Shown here: positions 17,620 through 28,165 of the stretch, piece after piece | How positions within the stretch are numbered: the first letter of the stretch is position 1 | Layout of the letters: every line of letters starts with the position of its first letter | The notes under the pieces: model-generated | Databases searched by the model: none | Seen by the model: only the letters and a program-made list of their open reading frames with translations | What the model was told of the DNA's origin: nothing | Made by a program: the position numbers and the translations under genes | Assembly: GCA_902787955.1 (NCBI GenBank) | Contig: CADAIJ010000007.1 | Location: 62,001-126,000 of the forward strand | Length of the DNA: 64,000 nt | Source: an uncultured Erysipelotrichaceae bacterium | GTDB lineage: Bacteria; Bacillota_I; Bacilli_A; RFN20; CAG-826 | Reading direction: 5' to 3'

Positions 17620-18640
17620 GGATAAACATTGAATCTCCAAATGAGAAAAATCTATATCTAGAATCCACTGCATGTTTATAAACTTCTAAGGTGAATTCTC
17701 TACCGATTAATGCACTAACAAGCATGATTAAAGTTGATTTAGGAAGATGGAAGTTAGTGATTAAACAATCAATAGCTTTAAACTCATAGCCAGGTTTAAT
17801 AAAGATGGCAGTATCTTCACTAGCTTCTTTAAATTCACCAAACTTTTGGATATTGGCTTCTAGAGTTCTTGTCGCTGTAGTTCCAATAGCGATAATTCTT
17901 CTTCCCTCTTTTTTGGCTTTGTTAAGTTCATCCGCTACTTCTTTAGTGATGTAATAATGTTCACTGTGCATAACGTGATCTTCGACTTTTTGTTCTTTAA
18001 CAGGTTTAAAAGTGCCTAAACCAATATGAAGGGTAATATCTAAAATAGTGACACCTTTGCAGCGAATTTTATCTAAAAGTTCTTCGGTAAAATGAAATCC
18101 TGCTGTTGGAGCGGCCGCACTTCCGAGTTCTTTGGCATACACAGTTTGATATCTAGAATTATCTTCACATTGTTTCTTAATATAAGGTGGAAGAGGCATT
18201 TGGCCTAGTTCATTAAGTATTTCTAAAAAGATTCCGTTGTAGATAAATTCAAAGATACGAATACCTTCATCTTTAACTTCTAAACATTTTGCTCTTAATT
18301 TGCCATCACCAAAAGAGATGATGGTTCCAACTTTAATTGGTCTAGCATTACCTGTTAAACATTCCCAAATATCGCCTTTTATTTGATGAAGCAAAAGAAC
18401 TTCAACTTTAGCACCAGTTCCTTCTTTAATTCCAAATAATCGAGCAGGTAATACTTTAGTATTATTTCTTACTAAGACATCGCCTGGACGAAGATAATCG
18501 ATAATGTCATGGAAGATTCTATCTTCATAAGTATTGTTAGATTTATCCACTACTAAAAGACGAGATTCATCTCTAACTTCTTTTGGGGATTGAGCTATTA
18601 ATTCCTCAGGTAGATAAAAATCAAATAATGAAATATCCAT
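17609..18640 (-). CDS. queA: S-adenosylmethionine:tRNA ribosyltransferase-isomerase QueA
   Basis: Transfers the ribosyl part of S-adenosylmethionine to the preQ1 base in tRNA, forming epoxyqueuosine. The 343 residues are the family length. Typical blocks are the start [24 protein letters not shown]-type region, [30 protein letters not shown], and [19 protein letters not shown]-like [11 protein letters not shown] with MHSEHY. It follows tgt by three bases and overlaps queH. Confidence 0.97.
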   Translation of the reverse strand: MDISLFDFYLPEELIAQSPKEVRDESRLLVVDKSNNTYEDRIFHDIIDYLRPGDVLVRNNTKVLPARLFGIKEGTGAKVEVLLLHQIKGDIWECLTGNARPIKVGTIISFGDGKLRAKCLEVKDEGIRIFEFIYNGIFLEILNELGQMPLPPYIKKQCEDNSRYQTVYAKELGSAAAPTAGFHFTEELLDKIRCKGVTILDITLHIGLGTFKPVKEQKVEDHVMHSEHYYITKEVADELNKAKKEGRRIIAIGTTATRTLEANIQKFGEFKEASEDTAIFIKPGYEFKAIDCLITNFHLPKSTLIMLVSALIGREFTLEVYKHAVDSRYRFFSFGDSMFIHGK

Positions 18641-18643
18641 TAC

Positions 18644-19780
<1,137 letters not shown>

Positions 19781-19889
19781 TTATTTCACAAAACATCAAA
19801 AATAACAAATATATAAAATAAATATATATTGTTTTGCCACTTAAAATCGAGGTTTTGATTTGCCCCTATTGCAAGCTGAACTTTCTTCT

Positions 19890-20789
19890 TTATTCATTAA
19901 TCGCGTCAGCTAATAATTTAGCAACTGATAAAACTTCAATACCATTTAATTCTTTTTCAACAGTATCAGTAGTAACAATAACTTTAATTCTTGGATCAAG
20001 TTCTAAACTAGAGAAGATGGCGTGAGTAGCACAAACATAAACTTCTTTAGCACCACGATCAAAGATTGCGGCAACTGCGTTATTAATAGTTCCACCAGTA
20101 TCAATGATGTCATCAACAATTAAGCAATATTTATCTTTTACATCACCTACAACTGAAGTAACTTCTGATTTATTAGGAGCAGGTCTTCTTTTATCAACAA
20201 AGGCTAAAGAAGCACCGTCAAACATTGAGCCTAAATCTCTAGCTCTTAATGCGGAACCATGATCAGGTGTAACAACCACTAAATCTTTAAAATCAATATG
20301 CTTTTCGTGGAACAAATTAATAAAATAATCCGCAAAGAGTCCCGTGGTTTCAATATTTTGGAGTGGACAAGAGAAGAAACCTTGGATTTGATAAGTGTGT
20401 AAATCTAAGGTGATAACTCTATCAATTCCAGCGGTTTGATATAAGGATGCAACAAGCTTAGCAGTGATTGGTTCACCTTCTCTAGCAACCCTATCTTGTC
20501 TAGAATATCCGTAATATGGCATTACAAGAACAATCTCATCAGCATCTTTATTTCTTAAAGCGTCAACAAAGATTAAGATTTCAAAAATTCTTTGCGTGGC
20601 AGGTTTAGATGTGGATTGAACAATATAGATTCTTTTATGAGCGACATCGCTTAAACATCTAACGAGAATTTCGCCATCCGCAAAATGATCAATCTCAACT
20701 TCTCCTAATGGAATATTAGTGAGATCTGATATGTCTTTAGCTAACTTTTTATTAGCGGTTAATGCAAATATTAAAGATTCTTTTTTCAT
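19890..20789 (-). CDS. prs: Ribose-phosphate pyrophosphokinase
   Basis: Makes PRPP from ribose 5-phosphate and ATP for nucleotide synthesis. The 299 residues contain DGEILVRCLSDVAHKRIYIVQSTS, YYGYSRQDRVAREGEPITAKLVA with the catalytic arginine loop, the metal-binding ITLDLHTYQIQGFF, and the PRPP loop CLIVDDIIDTGGTI. Standard bacterial enzymes are about 310-320 residues, so this is slightly short at both ends. It lies 11 bases after the kinase-like gene and 112 bases before tgt. Confidence 0.96.
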   Translation of the reverse strand: MKKESLIFALTANKKLAKDISDLTNIPLGEVEIDHFADGEILVRCLSDVAHKRIYIVQSTSKPATQRIFEILIFVDALRNKDADEIVLVMPYYGYSRQDRVAREGEPITAKLVASLYQTAGIDRVITLDLHTYQIQGFFSCPLQNIETTGLFADYFINLFHEKHIDFKDLVVVTPDHGSALRARDLGSMFDGASLAFVDKRRPAPNKSEVTSVVGDVKDKYCLIVDDIIDTGGTINNAVAAIFDRGAKEVYVCATHAIFSSLELDPRIKVIVTTDTVEKELNGIEVLSVAKLLADAINE

Positions 20790-20800
20790 CAGTTAGGATT

Positions 20801-21394
20801 TTACCAATATTTAATAGATAGTAAAACTATTTTCTTACTGGCTTCTCCTTTCTTAAGGATGTTTTTATGTTCAAATTTATAACCTAATTTTTCTAAATGT
20901 TCGTATCCTTGAGCACTTTTAATCCAAAAATAGATGCCGTAGTTTTCTAAATTGATTTTGCTATTTTGGTTATAAATATCTAATGTGTCATAATAAAGTA
21001 AGTCGTTTTTAAGGACAAAGTTTTCTGGGAGATAATTTAGTTCAATCTTAGAGAAACGGCAGAATCGATAGATAACAAATAATCTTTCGTAATAGATTTC
21101 AGGTAGCTCAAAATCGTTTTTAACAAGTAAGGAGTCGCATCTTTCTCCTTCAATATAATCAAATAAGACCTCAAATGTTTTCTTATCTTTTTCTATAATT
21201 TTAGGAATACGGATACCTGCTTTTACAAGTTGGTTATAGCGGTCCATCTCATCATTAAAAGCCTTAAATCCACGGTATTTCTTATAGGTATATTTTTTAT
21301 TTTTACGAGTAAGCCTATAAGCATCATAAAGTTCAAAGGAACCTAATTCCTCTATTACTTGATAGACTTTACGTTTAATTTTTATCTCGTTCAT
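20801..21394 (-). CDS. Kinase-fold protein, possibly inactive
   Basis: A 197-residue soluble protein I do not recognise by name. The order of elements suggests a small protein-kinase/Kdo-kinase-like fold: KKYRGFKAFNDEMDRYNQLVKAG resembles the N-lobe lysine and C-helix, FDYIEGERCDSLL the hinge, and YLPENFVLKNDLLYYDTLD the catalytic and metal-binding loops. The usual catalytic Asp before the xxPxN segment is not obvious, so it may be inactive. It is divergent from the glycosyltransferase gene and immediately upstream of prs. A role in envelope sugar phosphorylation is speculation. Confidence 0.45.
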   Translation of the reverse strand: MNEIKIKRKVYQVIEELGSFELYDAYRLTRKNKKYTYKKYRGFKAFNDEMDRYNQLVKAGIRIPKIIEKDKKTFEVLFDYIEGERCDSLLVKNDFELPEIYYERLFVIYRFCRFSKIELNYLPENFVLKNDLLYYDTLDIYNQNSKINLENYGIYFWIKSAQGYEHLEKLGYKFEHKNILKKGEASKKIVLLSIKYW

Positions 21395-21468
21395 TGTCTT
21401 AATATTTTAAATTTATTCTTTATAAAATTAAATCTAACAATAAACAAATTTCTATTATTTTAAGAAAA

Positions 21469-21477
21469 TGGCATAAT
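21469..21477 (+). promoter_or_regulatory. Extended -10 promoter just upstream of the GT4 gene
   Basis: TGGCATAAT is an extended -10 element. Seventeen bases upstream, TTTCTA is a poor -35, as is common with extended -10 promoters. Transcription from here would start at about 21484, at or next to the ATG at 21485, giving a leaderless mRNA. Confidence 0.5.
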
Positions 21478-21484
21478 AGTGACT

Positions 21485-22504
21485 ATGAAAGTTTTATTAT
21501 ATTTTGAAAATGAAAAAGCCCTCCGTAAAAGCGGAATCGGTCGCGCTCTTAAGCATCAAATGAGAGCGTGTGAATCTCAAGGAATTGAATATACTCTTGA
21601 TCCAAAAGACACTTATGATTTAGCGCATATCAATACTTATTTCTCTAAATCATATAAAGTTCTCAAACAATGCAAGAAAAAAGGAATTCCAGTTATTGTT
21701 CATGGTCACTCCACTAAAGAAGACTTCAGAGATAGCTTTGCTATGTGGAGATTTATGACTCTATATTATTATCCAAGACTAAAGAAGATGTATTCCCATG
21801 CTGATGTAATCGTTACACCAACTGAATACTCTAAGAAGCTAATTGAAAACTATGGATATAATGTTCCAGTTTATGCTTTAAGTAATGGTATCGACTTAAA
21901 AGCTTATAGTTTTGATCAAAAGAATGTAGATGCTTATCGAAAGTATTTTAATCTTGAAGAAGGTAAGAAATCCGTCATTGGTTTAGGTCTTCCATTTAAA
22001 AGAAAAGGACTTCATGATTTCATTGAAGTTGCAAGACATATGCCAGATGTGAAATTCATTTGGTTTAGCCATTTGAACCCACTTCTTGTATCAAATTTCA
22101 TTAAAAGAGCAGTTAGAAGAAAACCTGATAATGTCATTATGGCGGGATATGTTGAAGACTACGCTGTTGTTAAAGGTGCCTTCCAAAATGCTGATGCTTT
22201 CTTCTTCCCATCATATGAAGAAAATGAAGGTATTGTTACCTTAGAAGCTTTAGCCACAAGATGTCCGGCTGTTATTAGAGATATCGGTGTTTATGCTGAT
22301 TGGTTACATGATGGTGTTGATTGTTATAAAGGACATAATAATGAAGAATTTGTGGAAATTTTAACCAAAGTTATCAATCACCGTGATGAAAAAGTTATCG
22401 AAGCAGGTTATGAAGTTGTTAAAGAAAGATCTATAGATAAAGTTGGTGAAGGTATCAAAGCTATCTATGAAGAAGTAATTGCTAAATATGGAAAACAAAA
22501 ATAA
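21485..22504 (+). CDS. GT4 glycosyltransferase, glycolipid-type
   Basis: Probable membrane-associated glycosyltransferase of family GT4 that adds a sugar to diacylglycerol or a monoglycosyl-diacylglycerol. With ATG 21485 it has 339 residues: N-terminal MKVLLYFENEKALRKSGIGRALKHQ, the acceptor-domain block YDLAHINTYF and HGHSTKEDFRDSF, then the donor domain with SNGID, GLGLPFKRKGLHDF and the E-x7-E-like motif EENEGIVTLEAL. These blocks resemble the Gram-positive enzymes that make diglycosyl-diacylglycerol (LafB/BgsA type), from memory. A GTG at 21479 is the alternative start; the -10 position favours the ATG. The GtrA-like gene overlaps its end. Confidence 0.8.
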   Translation: MKVLLYFENEKALRKSGIGRALKHQMRACESQGIEYTLDPKDTYDLAHINTYFSKSYKVLKQCKKKGIPVIVHGHSTKEDFRDSFAMWRFMTLYYYPRLKKMYSHADVIVTPTEYSKKLIENYGYNVPVYALSNGIDLKAYSFDQKNVDAYRKYFNLEEGKKSVIGLGLPFKRKGLHDFIEVARHMPDVKFIWFSHLNPLLVSNFIKRAVRRKPDNVIMAGYVEDYAVVKGAFQNADAFFFPSYEENEGIVTLEALATRCPAVIRDIGVYADWLHDGVDCYKGHNNEEFVEILTKVINHRDEKVIEAGYEVVKERSIDKVGEGIKAIYEEVIAKYGKQK

Positions 22505-23036
22505 AGATTTATTAATGGAATTAGTTCGTTTCGTCCTCATTGGGGTATACGGAACACTTATTGATATGGCTGTCGAAGGATGGCTAACTTCTTTTGCGTC
22601 TAAATGGGCCGATGGAAAAGGGGCTATTATTGCTTTCTTAATTATGTTTGCAGTTGGTTTAATAGGTTGGCTTGTTGCCACTCCTGCTACATGGTCACTC
22701 ACATCCATCTGGGGATTTAGAAACGTTAGAGAAGATGATGAAAAGAAAGCTAAGAGCTTAAAAGGTTTATTAAGATTTACTCTTTTAGCATTAGCCGTCT
22801 TAGTTATCGGCGCCCTTATCCAATTCGCTGGCTATATGATTTGCCTTAATTCGATGGGTATTGATATCGTTGTCGACTTTAACTTTGGTGAAGCCGCTTC
22901 TACTGGCGATTTAAGAGCGATTATTGCTTGGGGTATTGTCTTTGTAATTAGAACAATTGTGACCATGGTTTTAAACTATGTAACACGAAAATTATTCTTG
23001 TACCGCGCTCCAAAAAATCCACAAGAAGTCGCTTAA
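22488..23036 (+). CDS. GtrA-like membrane protein
   Basis: Four-helix membrane protein of the GtrA/DPMS type (182 residues from ATG 22488), proposed in this family to move polyprenyl-linked sugars across the membrane. It has the N-terminal motif ELVRFVLIGVYGTLIDM, helices at about 6-28, 45-65, 88-110 and 137-160, and the C-terminal NYVTRKLFLYR found in the family. The ATG lies inside the last codons of the GT4 gene (17-base overlap), so translation is probably coupled. An upstream TTG at 22479 is a less likely start. Together the pair suggests glycolipid or lipoteichoic-acid-anchor sugar modification. Confidence 0.75.
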   Translation: MENKNKDLLMELVRFVLIGVYGTLIDMAVEGWLTSFASKWADGKGAIIAFLIMFAVGLIGWLVATPATWSLTSIWGFRNVREDDEKKAKSLKGLLRFTLLALAVLVIGALIQFAGYMICLNSMGIDIVVDFNFGEAASTGDLRAIIAWGIVFVIRTIVTMVLNYVTRKLFLYRAPKNPQEVA

Positions 23037-23042
23037 ATTTAA

Positions 23043-23372
23043 TTATTTACCACGATATTCGTTATATTTCTTAGAACTACCTCGCACTAAATCTGCGGGG
23101 TATTTTTCTTCATTAGATTTAAGTTTAGTTAAGATTATTTCATCCATATCAAGGTGGTAACGATCCGCTAAAAGAATAGAGTACATTAATACATCGGCAA
23201 GCTCTTCTTTAACTTTTTCTAAAGATTTTTCTTTATGATCCCATTGATATACTTCGAGTAATTCCGCTGCTTCAATAACTAATGATTTAGCGAGATTTTC
23301 TCCTGTATGAAATTGAGACCAATCACGGTCATCTCTAAACTTTAAAACTTTATCAATTGTTTCTTGTTTCAT
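23043..23372 (-). CDS. MazG-like nucleotide pyrophosphohydrolase
   Basis: Small house-cleaning NTP pyrophosphatase of the MazG/RS21-C6 superfamily. From ATG 23370-23372 it has 109 residues. The metal-binding pattern is visible as IEAAELLEVYQWD (E-x2-E) and KEELADVLMYSILLAD (E-x2-D), with a C-terminal KLKSNEEKYPADLVRGSS that is typical. The upstream frame to 23408 lacks conserved residues; GGTGGTGGATT is a fair ribosome binding site for the chosen ATG. It is convergent with the GtrA gene, with only six bases between the stops. Confidence 0.85.
   Translation of the reverse strand: MKQETIDKVLKFRDDRDWSQFHTGENLAKSLVIEAAELLEVYQWDHKEKSLEKVKEELADVLMYSILLADRYHLDMDEIILTKLKSNEEKYPADLVRGSSKKYNEYRGK
23079..23108 (+). 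terminator. Plus-strand terminator inside the MazG-like gene
   Basis: ACCTCGCA (23079-23086) pairs with TGCGGGGT (23094-23101) around a 7-base loop, with one G-T pair, followed by TATTTTTC. It sits 43 bases after the GtrA stop, within the 3' coding end of the convergent MazG-like gene. Confidence 0.5.
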
Positions 23373-23475
23373 AATCCACCACCAATCTATCGAAATTAAT
23401 TGTAACAAAATAATTCACAAAATAAGTGCAAAATCTTTTTATTTTATTTAAAGATTTGTTAACATTTTTAGAGTT

Positions 23476-25281
23476 ATGAAGAAATATTTAAGATTCATGT
23501 TTCAATTAACCGAGGGCTATCGAAAACTATACCTTCTTCAACTTTCTTTGATTGTAATATCAATCTTTTTAACAATGCTTTCTTCATACACCGTTAAGAT
23601 TGTTATCGACTGTTATACTGAAACTAATGGAGTGGTTAATATCTATCAACCAAGTTTACTTGGTCCTATTGGTAACTTTATTGTTTTAATATTTGGTGGA
23701 CCTGATTTTATCATGAATAACAAATGGATCTTAGCCATTGGGGTTATTGGCTTTGGTTTATTAGGAGTTGGTTCATTTATTGTTAGAGGATTAATTAGAG
23801 GCCATGTTAATACCGGTATTTCTAAAAGAATCAGATTAGAGCTATTTAACCATATTGAAAGACTCCCTTATAGCGTGATTAAAACTCATAACAATGGTGA
23901 CTTCTTACAAACATGTATGAGAGATGAACAAGTTTTAAGAGAATTTGTTACTTGGAGATTTAATCAATTATTCCAAACTTTAATGACAATGATTATCTCT
24001 TTTACAATCCTTTGTACGATTGAATGGAGATTAGCTTTAGTAAGTATCGCAGCGATTCCTCTATTAATAATTTATTTCGCTTTTGTGGTTAAAAAAGATG
24101 AAAGATTATATCGTGCCACTGATGATTCCGAGGCAGTTGTTATAGGAAAAATTGAAGAAAACATCAATTCCATAAGAGTAGTAAAAGCATATAATAACGA
24201 ACGCTATGAAATAGATGAATTTAATAAAGATTTAAAAGATTATAAAGATAAATTCAAACGTTGGAGAAAGTTCTCCATGCTTTTTATAGCTTCTAGTGAC
24301 ATCTTAGTCTTTGGTCAAATTATTGCGACTGGCTTAGTTGGAGGGGCTTTTACTTATTTTGGAGATATTACGGTAGGAACGATGGTTATCGCTACTACAT
24401 ATACCGCTTCAGTTATTTGGCCAGTTAGAGAATGTATTAATACCATTATTGATTACGCTAAAGCAACGGTATCAATTGATAGAATGATGGAAATCTTTAA
24501 TACACCTTATGAAGATTTAGATAAGGGAGAAGATTTTGAAATTAAAGGAGATATTGAATTTGATAATGTTTCCTTTGCCTTTGATGATGATAAAGAAAAC
24601 CCTGTTATTAAAAACCTATCTTTCAAAATTAAAAAGGGAATGACCGTTGCCTTTATGGGTAAAACTGGAAGTGGAAAGTCCACTACTGCTCATTTATTAA
24701 CTAAACTTTATGATTATGATTCTGGCTCGATCAAAATCGATGGAGTGGAACTTAAAGATATTTCCAAAAGATGTATTAGAAGAAATATCTCAATGGTCCT
24801 TCAAGAACCTTTCTTATTCTCTCGAACTGTATTAGAGAATTTAAGAATTAAAGAAAAAGACGCTCCAATGGAAAAGATTGTTGAAGCCACTTCTACTGCG
24901 GATATGCATAAGACAATCGAAGGTTTTTCAAGTGGTTATGACACATTAATCGGTGAAAGAGGAACCACATTATCAGGTGGACAAAAACAAAGAATTGCAA
25001 TGGCAAGAACACTTTTAAATGAATCACCTATTGTTATTTTTGATGATAGTTTAAGCGCAGTTGATGCAGAAACTGATGTCAGAATTAGAACAGCTTTAAA
25101 ACATAGACAATTTAAATCCACTAACTTAATTATTACTCATAGAGTAATGACTGCCCAAAATGCTGACTTAATTGTCGTTTTTGAAAACGGAACTGCGACC
25201 GAAATTGGAACACATAAGGAACTCATTAATAAACATGGTTTCTATGAAAAGATATATAAGATTCAAACGAGGATAGAGTAG
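23476..25281 (+). CDS. ABC exporter half, non-catalytic nucleotide site
   Basis: Half-transporter (601 residues) with six transmembrane helices in residues about 15-320 and a C-terminal ATPase domain. Walker A GKTGSGKST is at about 395-403, signature LSGGQKQR at about 499 and Walker B at about 519-523 reads VIFDD, with Asp in place of the catalytic Glu; the H-loop is ITHRV. It should pair with the next gene (two bases apart): its intact LSGGQ works with that partner's intact Walker B. This is the heterodimeric exporter type (LmrCD, BmrCD, TM287/288). Cargo unknown; drugs, lipids or peptides are possible. No regulator is adjacent. Confidence 0.9.
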   Translation: MKKYLRFMFQLTEGYRKLYLLQLSLIVISIFLTMLSSYTVKIVIDCYTETNGVVNIYQPSLLGPIGNFIVLIFGGPDFIMNNKWILAIGVIGFGLLGVGSFIVRGLIRGHVNTGISKRIRLELFNHIERLPYSVIKTHNNGDFLQTCMRDEQVLREFVTWRFNQLFQTLMTMIISFTILCTIEWRLALVSIAAIPLLIIYFAFVVKKDERLYRATDDSEAVVIGKIEENINSIRVVKAYNNERYEIDEFNKDLKDYKDKFKRWRKFSMLFIASSDILVFGQIIATGLVGGAFTYFGDITVGTMVIATTYTASVIWPVRECINTIIDYAKATVSIDRMMEIFNTPYEDLDKGEDFEIKGDIEFDNVSFAFDDDKENPVIKNLSFKIKKGMTVAFMGKTGSGKSTTAHLLTKLYDYDSGSIKIDGVELKDISKRCIRRNISMVLQEPFLFSRTVLENLRIKEKDAPMEKIVEATSTADMHKTIEGFSSGYDTLIGERGTTLSGGQKQRIAMARTLLNESPIVIFDDSLSAVDAETDVRIRTALKHRQFKSTNLIITHRVMTAQNADLIVVFENGTATEIGTHKELINKHGFYEKIYKIQTRIE

Positions 25282-25283
25282 AT

Positions 25284-27215
25284 ATGGCGGTACTAACTGA
25301 AGAAAGAGAACCAATCAAACGTTTGAGTGTTAAATCATTCTCTCAAATCTTTAAGTATGCCTTAAGACATTGGCCATACTTTATTTTCGTTATTTTAGCG
25401 ATGGTTGTTACTTCTTTCTATGATGCTTCATTTACTCCAATGATGAATAAGTCACTTGTTAAAGCATTAGAAGGAATGACTATAGCTGGTAATGATTTAG
25501 CATCCTTTAACATTAATGTTGAGATGATATTTGGAATTAATTTTGATCTTAGATTCTATGAATTTATGGGTTTATTCCTCTTCTCAATGCTTGTTAGATG
25601 TGTATCTATATTCTTTACCTTATATTTAGCGGACTTATTATCCGTTCAAATTATGGATGATTTAAGAAGAGAATCATTTGAGAAGGTTCAACAACTTAGT
25701 TTCTCTTATTTTGACAAAACTCCTACTGGTTGGATATTAGCTCGTATGCAAAATGATACTTCTTCGGTATCTGATTTATTAGCGTGGGGCTTAGTTAGAT
25801 TCTTCTGGACAATATTTGAAATCTTCTTCTTACTCGTCACCATGTTCTCAACTTCCTGGGAGTTAACATTGTTAATCTTAACTTTATCTCCAGTAATTAT
25901 GATTGCTACACCAATCTTCCAACACTTCTTACTTAAGTTCCATCGTATCGCTCGTAACGCTTATTCTAACTATGTTAGATGGTTATCTGAATGTATTAAC
26001 GGAACTTCTACTATTAAGACTCTTGGTATTGAAGATAACGTATATCACGAAGCATCTGAGGTTGTGGATGATATTCGAAAGAAACTTAAAAGAGCTATGG
26101 TTCTTCGTTCTTTCTTTGGACCATTTGTTAACTTAGTTTCTTCTTTATCCATTGGACTTGTTATTCTTATTTGTTATCCAAACATTAATAATCCGGGAGC
26201 TTGGTTAGTAGTCGATTCTTCTTTATTTGTCTTATTCGTTAGTTCAGTTAGTGAAGTGTACACTCAAATTAGTGACTTCTCGGAAATCTATAATGAATTC
26301 GTCGCTAATCAGGCTAATGCTGAAAAGATTATGGCACTTATAAATGAAGTCCCAGAACTAGAAGATAGGCCAGATGTTATAGAAAAATACGGTACTTTAC
26401 TTAATCCAAAACTAGAGGCCTATGAACCAATTGAAGGCGATATTGAATTTAAAAATGTATCATTCTCTTATCTACCTGAAATCGAAGTAATACATAATTT
26501 AAATCTTCATATTAAAAAAGGAACAAGTTTAGCAATTGTTGGAGAAACCGGAAGTGGAAAGACCACTACCGCTAACTTATTATGCCGTTTCTATGAACCT
26601 AGTGAAGGTGAAGTATTAATTGATGGAGTTAATTATAAAGATCGTTCTGTCGGTTGGTTACGTAATTCAATTTCTTATGTTCAACAAAACCCATTCATCT
26701 TTACAGGTACATTTAGACAAAATATTGCTTACGGCAAAATTAATGCTACTGATGAAGAAATTAAGATGGCCGCGCATATCGTTGGTATCGATAAATTCAT
26801 CGAAGAGCAAAAAGATGGTTATGACACTGTTCTTTCTGACGGTGGAAATCAGTTATCACTTGGTCAAAAGCAATTAATATCATTCGCTAGATCAATCGTG
26901 CGTAACCCAAGAATCTTAATCTTAGATGAAGCTACTTCTTCAATTGATACTGAATCTGAAGCATATGTTAGAGGCGCTATCGATAAGATTCTTGATGGAA
27001 GAACTTCCATTATCATCGCACATAGATTATCAACGATTGTTAACTGTGACCGCATCATCATGATGGAAAACGGAGTCATTATTGAAGATGGAACACATCG
27101 TGAGCTTATGGCGAAAAAAGGAAGATATTTCACTCTTTATATGTCTCAATTCCAGGATTTAAAGATTGATACTCAGATTGAAACATACGAAAGAGAACAG
27201 AAATTAGCGAAATAA
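25284..27215 (+). CDS. ABC exporter half, catalytic nucleotide site
   Basis: Second half-transporter (643 residues) of the heterodimer. It has a membrane domain (about residues 30-340) and an ATPase domain with Walker A GETGSGKTT at about 419, a degenerate signature LSLGQ at about 523, and a canonical Walker B LILDEATSSID at about 545. The degenerate signature and normal Glu mirror the opposite defects in the upstream gene. A hairpin terminator starts at the stop codon. Substrate not predictable from sequence. Confidence 0.9.
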   Translation: MAVLTEEREPIKRLSVKSFSQIFKYALRHWPYFIFVILAMVVTSFYDASFTPMMNKSLVKALEGMTIAGNDLASFNINVEMIFGINFDLRFYEFMGLFLFSMLVRCVSIFFTLYLADLLSVQIMDDLRRESFEKVQQLSFSYFDKTPTGWILARMQNDTSSVSDLLAWGLVRFFWTIFEIFFLLVTMFSTSWELTLLILTLSPVIMIATPIFQHFLLKFHRIARNAYSNYVRWLSECINGTSTIKTLGIEDNVYHEASEVVDDIRKKLKRAMVLRSFFGPFVNLVSSLSIGLVILICYPNINNPGAWLVVDSSLFVLFVSSVSEVYTQISDFSEIYNEFVANQANAEKIMALINEVPELEDRPDVIEKYGTLLNPKLEAYEPIEGDIEFKNVSFSYLPEIEVIHNLNLHIKKGTSLAIVGETGSGKTTTANLLCRFYEPSEGEVLIDGVNYKDRSVGWLRNSISYVQQNPFIFTGTFRQNIAYGKINATDEEIKMAAHIVGIDKFIEEQKDGYDTVLSDGGNQLSLGQKQLISFARSIVRNPRILILDEATSSIDTESEAYVRGAIDKILDGRTSIIIAHRLSTIVNCDRIIMMENGVIIEDGTHRELMAKKGRYFTLYMSQFQDLKIDTQIETYEREQKLAK

Positions 27216-27240
27216 AAAGAACCTCGGCGGAGGTTCTTTT
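27215..27240. terminator. Bidirectional terminator between the ABC operon and gpmA
   Basis: AAAAGAACCTC (27215-27225) and GAGGTTCTTTT (27230-27240) form a perfect 11-bp stem with a GGCG loop. Runs of A and T on both sides allow it to stop the ABC transcript on the plus strand and gpmA on the minus strand. Confidence 0.88.
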
Positions 27241-27255
27241 AATACTATGTATTAA

Positions 27256-28002
27256 TTATTTAGCTTTGCCTTGGTTAGCAACTGCTTCCATTTGGGCTTT
27301 AAGTTCAGCTTCATCCATTAAATAATAATGTTTGACAGCTTTCATATTATCATCAAATTCATAGACGAGTGGGACACCGGTAGGAATATTAACTCCAACG
27401 ATTTCTTCATCTTTCATATTGTCGAAATATTTAACTAAAGCACGGAGAGAGTTACCATGGGCAACGATAAGAACACGTTTGCCTTCTTCCATTTCTGGTT
27501 TAATAACTTCTTCAAAATATGGAACTGCACGAGCAACTGTCATTTCAAGAGATTCGTGAAGTGGAAGATCTTTTTTATCAACGTTTCTAAATTGGGCTTG
27601 GAGAGCTGGGTTTCTTGGATCATCTTCTTCAAGAGCTGGAGGTGGGCAATCATAAGATCTTCTCCAAATCTTAACTTGTTCTTCACCATATTTAGCAGCG
27701 GTTTCGGCTTTATTTAAACCTTGAAGAGCACCGTAATGACGTTCGTTAAGTCTCCAAGATTTATAAACTGGGAGCCATTCTCTATCGAGTTCAAATAAAA
27801 CATTGTTCATGGTGTGGATAGCTCTTTTAAGTAAGGAGGTATGAACGACATCAAAGTCATAGCCTTCTGCTTTTAAGGTTTTACCAGCGCGGTGAGCTTC
27901 TTCAACACCTTTAGGAGAAAGTTCAACATCGGTCCAGCCAGTGAAAAGATTTAATTTATTCCATTCAGACTCGCCGTGTCTAATTAAAACTAATTTATGC
28001 AT
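27256..28002 (-). CDS. gpmA: 2,3-bisphosphoglycerate-dependent phosphoglycerate mutase
   Basis: Interconverts 3- and 2-phosphoglycerate in glycolysis. The 248 residues include [10 protein letters not shown] with the phosphorylated His9, [25 protein letters not shown], and the second catalytic histidine in [13 protein letters not shown]. The length and C-terminus fit the cofactor-dependent class. The ribosome binding site AAGGATTTTAT precedes the ATG. It is convergent with the ABC operon and divergent from adenosine deaminase; eno, the next glycolytic step, is 1.2 kb away on the other strand. Confidence 0.97.
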   Translation of the reverse strand: MHKLVLIRHGESEWNKLNLFTGWTDVELSPKGVEEAHRAGKTLKAEGYDFDVVHTSLLKRAIHTMNNVLFELDREWLPVYKSWRLNERHYGALQGLNKAETAAKYGEEQVKIWRRSYDCPPPALEEDDPRNPALQAQFRNVDKKDLPLHESLEMTVARAVPYFEEVIKPEMEEGKRVLIVAHGNSLRALVKYFDNMKDEEIVGVNIPTGVPLVYEFDDNMKAVKHYYLMDEAELKAQMEAVANQGKAK

Positions 28003-28165
28003 ATAAAATCCTTCTTTCTTTTAACAATATATCATAGATAAATATTTTTGTCTTAAGTCTTTTTTTATTTAGTAGTCCAATAAACATCTTATAAATAAAG
28101 AAAAATTATCGAATAATGTGCTAATAAATTAAAATTCTTATAAAATATGGTTAGGTCTTAAAGAT

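Noticed and set aside
17620-17673. Extended start for QueH at 17673
   Set aside because: The added residues are antagonistic to the family alignment and are the end of queA in another frame.
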